NCBI GenBank assembly: GCA_907165135.1
Contig: OU015569.1
Span: forward strand, 5,084,001 to 5,148,000
Origin: Oikopleura dioica
Taxonomy: Eukaryota > Chordata > Appendicularia > Copelata > Oikopleuridae
Direction of reading: 5' to 3'
DNA length: 64,000 nucleotides
Shown one piece after another: positions 46,644 through 56,722 of the stretch. The position numbers and the translations under genes were made by a program. Position 1 is the first letter of the stretch, and each line of letters starts with the position of its first letter. The notes under the pieces are model-generated. The model had not been told where the DNA came from, searched no databases, and saw only the letters and a program-made list of their open reading frames with translations.

Positions 46644-47482
46644 ATGACTGTGTGCGATATTTTCGGATCTGGGAAGTTCCAGGACAACTGCTACTTTTTT
46701 CTCAAACGTGAGTTACTGACAACGTTCGCGCTCTTTGGATAAATCAGTCTAGAATATATTGGAATCGAGTATGGACCGGCTGGATCAAAGTTTACCTCGC
46801 CCATGTTTAGCTTTGTTTTCAACTTGGTGCTTGTGATCACATTTGCCATACTTGGGTAATATTTCTCGAGAAAAATTTAAATTGAGATTAAAATAAAGAA
46901 TGAAGAACCGGCCGAAATGGTCTAAGAAGGATTTCATGATTCGATCAAAATTAGACGAGCTAGACGAAGAGCTCAAGCTCAAAGTAAATGAGGCTTTGTA
47001 CGAGCGTGTGGCAGTCAGCAAAGAAAGGCTTCTAAGTTTTAATCATTTACGGGCTAGACAATAATAAAAAGCCGTAAAAAGACCTTCAGGAGAAAAGACA
47101 AGCCACTTCCGCTATCTTCAAAGAACACATGTTCTACAAGGAGCAGCTAAAAGAGACCAGGCTTCGGTTAAAAGGCCTGAAGGACGATCACGATACTCTG
47201 ATCATCAAAACGCAAGAAGAAAAACTAGGCTTTGAGGTAAATTCGCATGCTTTTATATAACTTACTATCTTTGAAATAAATAGTTTACTATGAAACGCTA
47301 TGATGACTTTTAGTCTCTGCAGCGAGGTCTCTCAACACTGGACGATCAATTCAAACGTTTCCATAATCAGGTAGACTTACCAATTCAAAACCTCCAACCA
47401 CCTATTTTTTAAGAACAAGCAACTCCGAAGTATGCAAGGATTACTCGAGCCCGATCTGGGAGAAGAAAAAGAAGAACCCTAG
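46644..47482 (+). CDS. Single-pass membrane protein with C-terminal coiled coil
   Basis: Unrecognised. ATG at 46644 (MTVCDIFGSGKFQDNCYFFL). The next exon reads YIGIEYGPAGSKF, then the span MFSFVFNLVLVITFAILG. Later exons, all with GT-AG introns and consistent phases, encode charged helix: MKNRPKWSKKDFMIRSKLDE, EKRQATSAIFKEHMFYKEQL, KETRLRLKGLKDDHDTLI, SLQRGLSTLDDQFKRFHNQN, and an acidic end EPDLGEEKEEP with TAG at 47480-47482. AATAAA at 47522-47527. About 200 residues; the topology suggests an ER, Golgi or vesicle adaptor with a cytosolic coiled coil. Confidence 0.7.
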
Positions 47483-47667
47483 GGTTTGCTTAACTTGTTC
47501 CTAATCGCACATCTGTATTTTAATAAATTATTTTAAATAGGTATCATCGACGAAACTTTTACTGTGAATAGCGACGTAAATGATTTAACTTTTCCTCGTG
47601 CAACATTTCCATGAATGTGATTCATGCTTAAATTGATCGAGTTCAGCCCCGAGTATTTCCTTAATAG

Positions 47668-47941
47668 CTAATCCGTCCGACGCCAGATCATCCAGACGAG
47701 GAAGAAACGCCATAAAAGCACATAAACCCCGATAAGCTGGACTCTTTTCATATCATAAATGGTAATCTGCGTGAAGATAACCGAGCTGCCTTGTTGTATG
47801 GTCGTTTGACCACTTCGGGCCGGACCCTAAGGAGGACGAGAGTGCTCTGCCAAATCTGACCAGATGCTCAAATCTCATCACCCACATAACTACCAAGTGG
47901 GTAATTATAAACAAAAAATATAACCGGCTTTCCGTACACAC
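47668..47941 (-). CDS. Possible C-terminal exons of a small membrane protein
   Basis: Unrecognised. A minus-strand frame ends SSVIFTQITIYDMKRVQLIG then VYVLLWRFFLVWMIWRRTD with TAG at 47668, an aromatic-rich hydrophobic tail. Upstream, another frame reads CTESRLYFLFIITHLVVMWV and FEHLVRFGRALSSSLGSGPK. The two would need an intron or frame change near the ACAACAAG at about 47803. No start codon context was found, so the model is tentative. Confidence 0.3.
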
Positions 47942-48164
47942 TGATACATCAGCTGTACTTACACTAGTTGAGAAGTATATCGGTTTATTGCACCTACATT
48001 ATACAGAAAATAAGAATAGGGGTTCAGGGTAAGGTTCTCTCGCTACTACCATAAGAATAATAAGAGCGAAGGAATTGTCAAGGCAACACGGTGATCATTA
48101 GAACTAGAAGCTGTGAAAGTGATTTTTACTTTGATTAGACGTTAGATTCTTGAGTTTGAAGAAA

Positions 48165-51100
48165 TTAAAGCCCTCCCCATCGCGGCAGGTATGAGCCCCA
48201 GCCAGCTTGACTCTGAAAAATATGAATTTGAACATAAATTATAAAATTTTTCGACTTACAGATTCAACTTCTAGGCCAGCCAACTCAATCAGCTTTTCCT
48301 TCTCTTTTGGTTCGAGTTGAAGCATCGTATCTAGCACGGGTATCAGGCCAGTCCTTTCAGAGCCGGGCGCAATTGTCATGAACTTAAGTATGATGTTCTT
48401 CAAATACTCCAAGTTGTGGATGTTGCTCTCGCGTTCTTGGTTCTTCTCGAGACGCCGGATTTCCGTCTAAAAACACCATTTACAGGCGCCTTGCCAAACA
48501 TTTTAAGGCCATACTTTCAGGATGCTCGTCTGGTCTTCGAGACGAGAATTTGTAGCTTCTGATTCAGCAAGCAGCGAGTTCGCATGTTCCACTTTGAGGA
48601 TGAGCTTTTTGATTTGATCTTCCTGCTTGGAGGATTCGCGGTGGCGCACGGACTCGGATCGCTGGGACATGGAATACGGAGACTGGATGATTTGCTCTAG
48701 AGACATAACGTCCGACCGATCATCTGAATAACTTTTAATAGAGATACTCACATGTGCTATAATTTTAATCGATAAAGCCTTATTCTCCTCGTACCGTCCC
48801 GTTCCGCGCCAATAGGATCCGATCGTTCTGTCCGCAGCGGGTCAATTTTGGGACTCCTATCTACTTGTTGTGAGTTGCGTCGGTTCTCGAGATCGCTCTC
48901 TTCCTGTGCCTTACTCGACTGACGTAGTTTAAAGAGCTCTGATTCCGCTTGGGCCGCGCGTCGCTCTGCCAGCGATAACTTTAATCCGTACTCGTTTCTA
49001 AATAATTCTTTACTTTTCCATGCTACCCGTGACGCCATTTCACCTTTCTTTTTGCTGAGCATCTTCGATCGCCTTCTTGTGCTCCTCCTGAGCCCTAGCA
49101 AGCTCGTTTTCTAAAGTGAGCGTCTTCGTCTTTGCTTCAAGAACTTCAGCTTCAGTTCTGTTAACCCGTTCGACGAGGAGTTTTTCTTTGTCGCCGAAAC
49201 TGCTTTCGAGGTCCTTGAGTTGCGATGCGGTGCTTTCAGCTTGGTGACGCCATTTATCTACTTCTAACCGGACGACTTCCGATTGCGACTGACTCTCTTC
49301 CCGCTGCGCATTTAGTCGCTTGATTTGATCGTGCGCCGCAATGAGCGCTAATTAATTCAGTCATACCAATATCAAAAAATTTTCTTTTTCGCTACCTTGT
49401 TTGGCTTGCTCTAATTGTGCGGGGTCAGAGGAACTCTGTCGCTGCTGTTTTAGGACAGAATGCACTCGGACTTTATACTGCTCGAATTCTTTGCTCAAGT
49501 TTTCGTGATCGGTAGTGAGACGCCCGAACTCGTCAAGCTTCTCTTTGACAGTAGCTTCCAGGGCTGACTTCTCCCTAGCCAGTTTCTTCTCCGATTGCTC
49601 CTTAAAATACCATAGAAAAAAGCTGAAAATAATCTAAGAGCCAATAATCATCATTTTTTCATAAATAAAAAGAATTAATAGCTTGTTTGAACGCGTACAT
49701 TTTTGAAGCGAAGATCGACGAGTTCTGCATCCTTAGTTGAAAGCTGTAACTTGAAGTCTTCTAATTGTCCTCGAAGCTGTTCTGTGGTCGACGACGATTG
49801 CATCACTTCAGTTCGAGTGTGCATTTCCTAAAATTTCAGAACTGGTGAAACAAAGCTTATGCTACCTTTTCCCGTAACTCGCTCAGTTCTTGGTTGGATG
49901 CTTCAACTGTGCTGCGATACTTTTCGACGCGTTCTTCCGCTGATTCGAGCGCCTCTTCCGCCGCATTTGCTCGCTGCCGAACTTGATCGAGCAGATCGTT
50001 GAGCTGTTTATTATCTAAAAGGGATTTCAATAAGAGACTCATGGACACGTCTGGGATCACCTTTCTTAGTGGCTTCAGCTTCTTCTTGGGCACTTTCCAC
50101 AAGTTTTTTGAGCTCGTTGACGGACCGCTCGTAATCCTTCATTTCCATATTGATGAGACGTTGAGTTTTGAAGTCTTCCTTCGTATCTTCCAGTTCTTTG
50201 GCTATTTTAGGGTCGAAAGAACTCAAGTCGATATGAAAATAATCTTTTGACATTGTTCTCGATATTATTGAGTCAATAATAGACCCATTCCTGATAATGC
50301 ACGTTTAGTTTTTTCGACTTCAAGAGCCTTTTCTGCCTTAGTAAATCTTTCCACTAAGATGTTCTTTTCTTCTTGCCTTGCGCGTTTTTCCTAAAATGTG
50401 TTTCTCTATGAAACTTCGTAAAACGCCGAATAAATACCTGAGCAATTTGTGAGTCAAGCTGGACTTCTCTCTCCAGCGCTTCATCAAGTCGCGATTCCTT
50501 TTCCTTTAGTTTTTGAGAAAGTCGCTCAAGTTCGCGAGAGATGGATTCTTTGGCGTCAATTGCCTCTGCGTTTCGCGAGTTTTCCTCCTGCACTTCAGCC
50601 AGGTGCTTGTTAAGACTCTGGAGTTGGGCCTCGAGCCTGTCAACCTCGTCTTGTAATCGATCGTTTTCAGCCTAAACATGGTAATAAGCCATTTCATTTT
50701 ATGATTATCTTACCTGAAATGACGACGTCGCCGTAGATGCTTTTGATGAAGACTCTTTTAATTTCTTGATTGCGTCTTCACGTGATGCTTTTTCGGCTGA
50801 CAACTTCTTTTTCATCTCATCCAGTTCCTTTTTGCTCTTGAGTGCCAGTTGTTTTAATTTTTTGTTGGTTTCTTGAAGCTCAGTAGCTTTTTTCTCCATT
50901 TTCTCAAGCTCATCTAAGCGGATTACTTTTTCTTTCAAAAAAGCAAGTTCTTCTGCAGATCGTTGGAGAAGACCTTCGAGTTCTTTTATCTTTTGACTTT
51001 GTTCCACAGAAGGTACTGTATCTGAATCTTCTGCTTCCTTGCTGTCTGAGCATTCGAGTTGGCTTTTTAAGTCATTAATTACATCGGAAAGTGAGGTTTT

Positions 51101-52408
51101 TTCATCATTAAACTTTTGCTGATCAGCTGCGCGTTCTTCTTGCAGCTTCTTTATCGTCGATTCTAACGATAAAAATGCTTCGGAATCTTCTTTTTGAGCA
51201 CTATCCAATTGATTTTTCAGCTCACTTACTTCTGCAGATAGCGATGCATTCTCCCCAGTTATTTCGTTGCATTTTTGTTCTAGATCTTTTATCGTCAATT
51301 CTCGATTGGCAAGAGCTTCAGAATCATTTGATTGTCGCGTCTTTTCCTCAAGAAGCGTTTTATTATTTTGAATAATCTCTGTCAATTTTGTTTGAGATTG
51401 TTCGAGGTTTGACGCCATTTCCTCCTTTTCATCGCGTAATTTTTCTATTTCCGCGGAAAGCAAGCTAACCGATGCCTTTTCCTCTTCAACATTTGTACGC
51501 GCATCTTGGAGCTCGCTATTCAACTGCGTAATGATCGATTCAAGCTCAGTCAATCGAGTTTCTGATTCTTTGAGGCTTTTCAGAGCATCAGCAGAAGTCG
51601 AAGCGGAGGATTTAAGGTCAGAAAGGGCTTTTTCCAAAGAGATAATATTCTCTTGGGCGAGACGTAGATCTTCTTCGGAGTTTTCGACTTCTCCACGGAA
51701 GGTTTCCATCTTTTCTTTCAGGGCATCGTTCTCGGACTTCATTTTATCAAGTTCAGCTTGATGCGAGGATGAGCGCGAGCTTTGAAGACTTTCAACTTCG
51801 CTTTTCAGTTTTGAGTTTTCCTCTTCCGTCGAGCTGAGTTGATTCAATTTTGATTGCAACGTTTGTTTTTCCTCGGTAATATCGCTAATAATTGCATGAA
51901 GCTTTGTGCATTCTTCTTCTAATTCCGTGAAGCTGTTTTCTTTTTCTTCGTTGAACAGGTCTGATTCAAGTTCGGCGATGCGCGAGTCTTTGGCATCTAT
52001 CAGGTCCTGTAGCTCCCCGCGTAGTTGCTCTTTCTCCTCCATCGCCTTGTCAAGCCGCTCGTTGAACATGTCGCGGAACTTGTCCATCTTTTCGTTTTGC
52101 TCTTCGAACTTGAGCTTGAGCTCTTCATATTCGAACTCCATCTGTTCAGATTGCTTGTTCGAGCTGCTGCCCCTAAGAGTCTCCTCGAGAGTTGCCGACT
52201 TTTGCTTCAGACATTCAATTTCTTCTTCTTGGCGTTTTTGGAGAGATATAGATTCGGCGAGTTCAGACTGGACCGATTGTTTTTCCTTGTTAACCGAGTC
52301 CATCTTCATTTTCAGCTGTTTGAGCATGGACATTTGTTTTCGTGAGAACGCACGGAGGTCTTCCAGAGGAAGCGTGTCAATCTTCGACTGCATCCCCGGA
52401 GACGCCAT
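48165..52408 (-). CDS. GCC2: GRIP-domain golgin GCC2/GCC185
   Basis: Long coiled-coil tether at the trans-Golgi network; captures endosome-derived vesicles and binds Arl1/Rab GTPases through the GRIP end. ATG at 52406-52408. The N-terminus SKIDTLPLEDLRAFSRKQM matches vertebrate GCC2 (SKLETLPKEDLIKFAKKQM). The first big exon (50705-52408) is continuous heptad coil, e.g. KLKFEEQNEKMDKFRDMF. Later exons have NMEMKDYERSVNELKK and YKVRVHSVLKQQRQS-like blocks, both conserved in GCC2. The C-terminal GRIP domain reads EIRRLEKNQERESNIHN, LEYLKNIILKFMTIAPGSER and TGLIPVLDTMLQLEPKEKEK, including the Tyr needed for Arl1 binding, and the final exon gives SQAGWGSYLPRWGGL before TAA at 48165. Estimated 1150-1250 residues versus about 1680 in human. 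DCTN6 ends 107 bp upstream on the same strand. Confidence 0.95.
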
Positions 52409-52510
52409 GCTCCGATTTCGACAATCTGTTGTTCAAAGTGTTAAAGTGACTTACTTTGTTTGAGAAAAAAGAATCCAGCAAGGATATGAAAGAATGAAAT
52501 GAGAATGAGC

Positions 52511-52516
52511 TTTATT
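52511..52516 (-). promoter_or_regulatory. Poly(A) signal overlapping the DCTN6 stop
   Basis: AATAAATAAA on the minus strand begins inside the stop codon of DCTN6, leaving almost no 3'UTR before the GCC2 start 107 bp further on. Confidence 0.55.
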
Positions 52517-53126
52517 TATTTGCTTTCAAATGGCTCTTTCAGATAGTGATAGTTGGGCAGAATGCGGTGAAGAAATGTAATATGCGTAGTGTTTGTGGCA
52601 GGCATGACTTCGGCGTTGCGCCTTAATAAAATGCCATCTTGCTTTGTGAATACTGTTTTTGGCTTGACGATTTCGCTTCTGGCGAGACTGGCGCCGATGC
52701 CAAATATGCAGCCGGTGGTGACTTCTACGTCGCCTGTGATTGAGGAACGAACTTCAAAGATATTCCTATCCCCAATTTTTATACCTTGAAGGAAACAATA
52801 CTTTTATCGTTCAATTATCGTCAAGTACCTTCAAATCTGGTTTGTATTTCAAAGATATTTCCATCGCCAATAATCAGTGGTTCCGGCCGTGTGTTCCTGA
52901 TAACGACGAATTCTTCGATCAGATTCTCACTTCCTAAGTAGGAAATCAACGTTGAAACCCACTTGAAGAACTAACCAATTTTGATGGGCCCCTTCTCGGC
53001 GATGATCTGCGCTTTAGGATGTATAACCGTTTTGGCGCCGATCTCCACGCTGAAGTCGCCCTCAATCATTGCCTCCACGCAAACAACTGCTCCCTTTTCA
53101 AGCTTTATATCCCCGATCTTTGGCAT
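52516..53126 (-). CDS. DCTN6: Dynactin subunit 6 (p27)
   Basis: Left-handed beta-helix subunit of the dynactin pointed-end complex, which links dynein to cargo. ATG at 53124-53126 ([20 protein letters not shown]). Diagnostic blocks: [24 protein letters not shown] (human RTVIHPKARIIAEAGPI), [45 protein letters not shown] and [16 protein letters not shown] (human LMKILPNYHHLKK). Three exons, two short introns. Length about 175 residues, close to human 190; the acidic loop between the second and third blocks is shorter. The stop TAA at 52516-52518 overlaps an AATAAA poly(A) signal (52511-52516 on minus), so the 3'UTR is extremely short. Its position just before GCC2 suggests one transcription unit. 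Confidence 0.93.
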
Positions 53127-53553
53127 GCTGAAAGCTTAATTCTATAGACGCGTTTTTAGAACAAATACTTTGACTTTGAATTCTTGAATATCGGAGGCAG
53201 AATAAGATTAAACAGAGGGAACGGTATTTTACTTTGTTGTTTATGAAATATAAATATATAAATAGAAATCGGAATATGAACATTGCTTCACATTGCGGAA
53301 ACATTGTAGAAGACAATATTTACCGCGTCGAAGGGAAAACGGCGATTCTAATCCAGAATAGATGATTGAGATGCGTTAAGAACTTGTGAGGATAAGAAGA
53401 AATCACCCCAAATTATGCAGAAAGTTAAGTATCAGTCGATCAAGGTAAGATCGTTTGAGAAACATAAGGAGAACAGAAACACTACACGGAAGTTGGAGAA
53501 GAGTATCATCTTCATTAGTAAAAAGGGGCCAGCACATCAGATGAACAACGAAA
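53127..53553. other. Spacer between RXR and DCTN6
   Basis: About 430 bp, A/T rich, no supported ORF. It should hold the RXR 3'UTR and, if DCTN6 is transcribed independently, its promoter. Confidence 0.4.
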
Positions 53554-55347
53554 TCAGAAACAATCTCTGACCAGCTCGATTTGAGGCGTGTCGCCGACTG
53601 TCTTGAACAGGAACATGCTTTCAAGGCACTAGAAATTCGTTATAATCAAGCCCGATCTTTAATAAGTGGCTTACTTTTAGCCCAATCGATCGTAGAGCTG
53701 GAAGACGGAGGAGAAGTTTCGCAAAGCGGCCGGGTTGCTCCGGGTATTTCTGTTTAGCTATATTTTAAGCTTAGATTTAATTATGTTCTCCCGACTTACA
53801 GTAAGCCTCTAGCGTGGCGTAAACTTTTTCTCGCAAATCTTCGACAAGGAGCGGGTCTTGTAACTGCTTGACGTCGGGATTGTACAAAATGATCGCCTTC
53901 AAGCAACCAAGTTCTGTTCGATCCAGCTATTCAATGTTTTATAAAAAAAATGATGCGTGTAATCACTGTACCTTCATTTCTTTCATTTTATAAACCAATT
54001 CCGTAATAACGCGTCCGAAAATGATGTCAACATTTGTCGATGTGGCTTGTCCTCGCGTGAGGATTTCATTCTTTCCAATGAGCAGTTTATCCTAAATGAG
54101 TGGAACGGTAAATTTTTTTGGGATATTGATAAAAAGAAACCTCGAATTCCATCGAGCGATGCGCGATGTCCGCGATTGTGATTTCATTCCAGGCACTCTG
54201 CACTAGATAAACTCTATCGTCTGTTTTTAACGTCTCAAACTGCGGAATCATCTTTGTCCACTCAATAAGCGCACGAAGATATTCAGTGACGTAGTTGACT
54301 GAAAAAAAGCATTCTATTAAAAAAGATGCGACCGTTACAAACCTCCTTGATTCTGTTGGTATAACCTGTCCAATTCGTTTTCCGCGTCTCTGATCTGTTC
54401 TATAGGCATTTCATCAAATGGGTGCCCGCCGTTTTCAGATGCTAAAGCATAATGAATAAAATATGGTTAGCCCACAGGTAAGTCTAGAATAAATTGGTTG
54501 AGAAAAACAGCGCTTGTCTACGCGACTTACAAATATTTCGGGACATCATAGACGACTCCCCTCCGTTCTCGTAGTCCATCATCATTTTGCCGGCGTCCTT
54601 CGAAACTAGGGAAAGTTGATAAGCAGAAATTAACAGCTAAACTTACTTTCGCCCTGGACTGCTTCGCGCTTCATTCCCATCGTCAGACACTTTTGATATC
54701 GACAAAACTAAACAAAAATAAAAACGTGTCTTGATTATTTTAGTCATAATCCGGGTCACTTATGAACCCTTTAAAAAGCTAACCTGGCATCTATTTCTCT
54801 GTCGCTTGTCGATGACGCAGTGTTTGTTATCTCTACAGGAGTATGAGAGCTCTTTTCTGACCGTGCGTTTGAAAAAGCCCTAAGAACGAACATTAGCACA
54901 TTTTGGTAGGTTTTTTTAGTCTCACTTTGCAACCTTCGCAGCTGTATAAGCCGTAGTGTTTTCCAGAGGCTCTGTCTCCGCAAACTAGAATGAATCTAAG
55001 TGAAACTAGAACAGAAGTAGAAATTACCTTTGCAAACATGCTTCGAGTGAAATGCGCCCTCAGAGTAGATATCCATCGAGAAGTCGTTGGCATCATTGGG
55101 GATCTCGCCGACGTACTCGGGCTCTTCTTTGATGTATGGCGAGTTGGTGTCGATTTGAACATTCTAATCAAGCTTGTTTTAACTGTGCAGAAAGATAAGA
55201 AGCTACTTCGTCATCGTCAGAATGCTGATTTTGAGGGTTTTGCTCCTCCTGCGTCATCATAGGTCGTGACAGATGATTCTGGAAGCGTTGCTGGAGAGAT
55301 TGGAAGCGCTGGTCCTCGGACATATCCATGGGCTCCCCTCCGCCCAT
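53554..55347 (-). CDS. RXR: Retinoid X receptor (nuclear receptor), divergent ligand-binding domain
   Basis: Nuclear hormone receptor, the common heterodimer partner. Start uncertain; [18 protein letters not shown] at 55347 is the first in-frame Met. An N-terminal acidic segment ([18 protein letters not shown]) precedes the DNA-binding domain: [20 protein letters not shown] with the RXR P-box [23 protein letters not shown], then [20 protein letters not shown] and MKREAVQG. The ligand-binding domain includes [66 protein letters not shown], and the dimer helix [20 protein letters not shown] then [13 protein letters not shown]. Two departures: the Arg that grips retinoic acid (human LLRAGWNE) is Gln (LVQSAWNE), and the protein stops at [11 protein letters not shown] with no AF-2 helix. 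About ten exons. Identity certain; ligand response doubtful. Confidence 0.95.
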
Positions 55348-55941
55348 TCCAGGGAAGAGACCCCTTAACACTTTTGATAACCATAAAATCCTTTGTAACT
55401 TATCCTCCCGGACCTTTTAGCTCACCTAAAAATAATCAAGCCTCGGGATGACAAAATCATAATGAGCACGAAGTGATTATATTATGGTAAACGTACTGAA
55501 GACTAAATACGCTTCCACCAGCATGTCAACTATTAAAATTCCCGGCAAAGGAATACTCTGATACTAACCTCGGAAAACCAAAATTCATGATTTAAACTGC
55601 CTTGGCCGATTCGGTACAATTTAACAATCTTAACACCAAAGAGGTAAGAATCTCGGTTGTTTTCGCTCTCTTGATCGCATTGGTGATCTGATAGTTTTAA
55701 ATTATTTGCTAATCTTCCACTGATACTATGAGGAATCTTCGATAAGGCGTCGATGTGAATTACTTTTCTCGCATCTTTTTCTCGAGTACATAAGCATCTG
55801 CCGGCGTTATTTTCTGTAATTGGTTAACGTAATTAAGTGTTTTCTCCTACAATAACAGCCTTTATTATAAATTTTCAATGACACTGGTCGAAAATGAGGT
55901 AGGAAACATAAAAAAAACAGTGTCAATGAAGAGAGAAGATA
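55348..55941. other. Spacer between NAA50 and RXR
   Basis: About 590 bp. It may contain an RXR 5' exon (acceptor-like TTATTTTTAG near 55430 on the minus strand) and the NAA50 3'UTR. No ORF supported. Confidence 0.4.
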
Positions 55942-56526
55942 CTATTGATTATTAAATAACCAGCCCTTGTAATAACCTTCTTTAGTATCAACGACCGTGA
56001 AACCGTTCTTCTCGTAAAGTCGTCGGGCAGCATCATTATTCGTCTGGACATGTAACGTTACAAGATCGACTTTCTCTTTTTGCGCGTGTTCCAAAATATG
56101 GCTACCGATTTTTGGTTTATTCGCGAAATCAATAATTGTACTATTACTTCAGTAGCTTCTGGCCGACTCCGAGCCGTCTGTACCGCGGTAAGCACCCCAA
56201 AGTCATAATGTAGCATCTCTTCTGATTGTCAACAACCTCTATAAAGGACTGAAAAAATGCTTTTGAAAGGGTTTAACCTGTTCTTGCACACACGGCCCCT
56301 ATGGTTAGATCGTCAAGGAAAGCGAGCTTCGACCACTCTCCGAGCGCGATAATATCGCGATAAAATCTGAACATGAAAAATGGAGCTCATGTTGGGTTAT
56401 TTTGAGGGCCATCTTGGAACTCAGTTACCTATGATTGTAGGAAACGGGAAACACTTGCTGATTTATCAGCCGTAATACGCGAACGTTGTGCTGTGTGACT
56501 TCACCCAGTTCTATCGTGCCAACCAT
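55942..56526 (-). CDS. NAA50: N-alpha-acetyltransferase 50 (GNAT family)
   Basis: Acetylates N-terminal Met-starting peptides using acetyl-CoA, as a NatE subunit; needed for sister chromatid cohesion in animals. ATG at 56524-56526 (MVGTIELGEVTQHNVRVL). Blocks: INQQVFPVSYNHRFYRDII (human LNQVIFPVSYNDKFYKDV), LGEWSKLAFLDDLTIGAVC, RCYIMTLGCLPRYRRLGVGQ with the R-x-x-R-x-x-G-x-G acetyl-CoA loop, KLLNHILEHAQKEKVD joined across a 48 bp intron, LHVQTNNDAARRLYEKNGF and YYKGWLFNNQ before TAG at 55942. Three GT-AG introns. Length about 147 residues, slightly shorter than human 169 because the C-terminal extension is missing. Catalytic Tyr and His positions (YIM, LHVQ) are kept. SCAPER ends 196 bp upstream on the same strand. 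Confidence 0.94.
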
Positions 56527-56722
56527 CTCTTTAACGATCACGGCTAAAGCGAACTTCTCAAGAACTCGGAAAGCTTACCCACTTTTACTTTCAATAACAG
56601 TGACAATCATAATCATATCATTTACATTTGTACAATTGAATTTGAAGAAAAACAAAATATGAAGTTTATTGAATATAAAACGTATAATTAAAAAAATAAG
56701 AAATGCGTGGAATATTGTGAGA

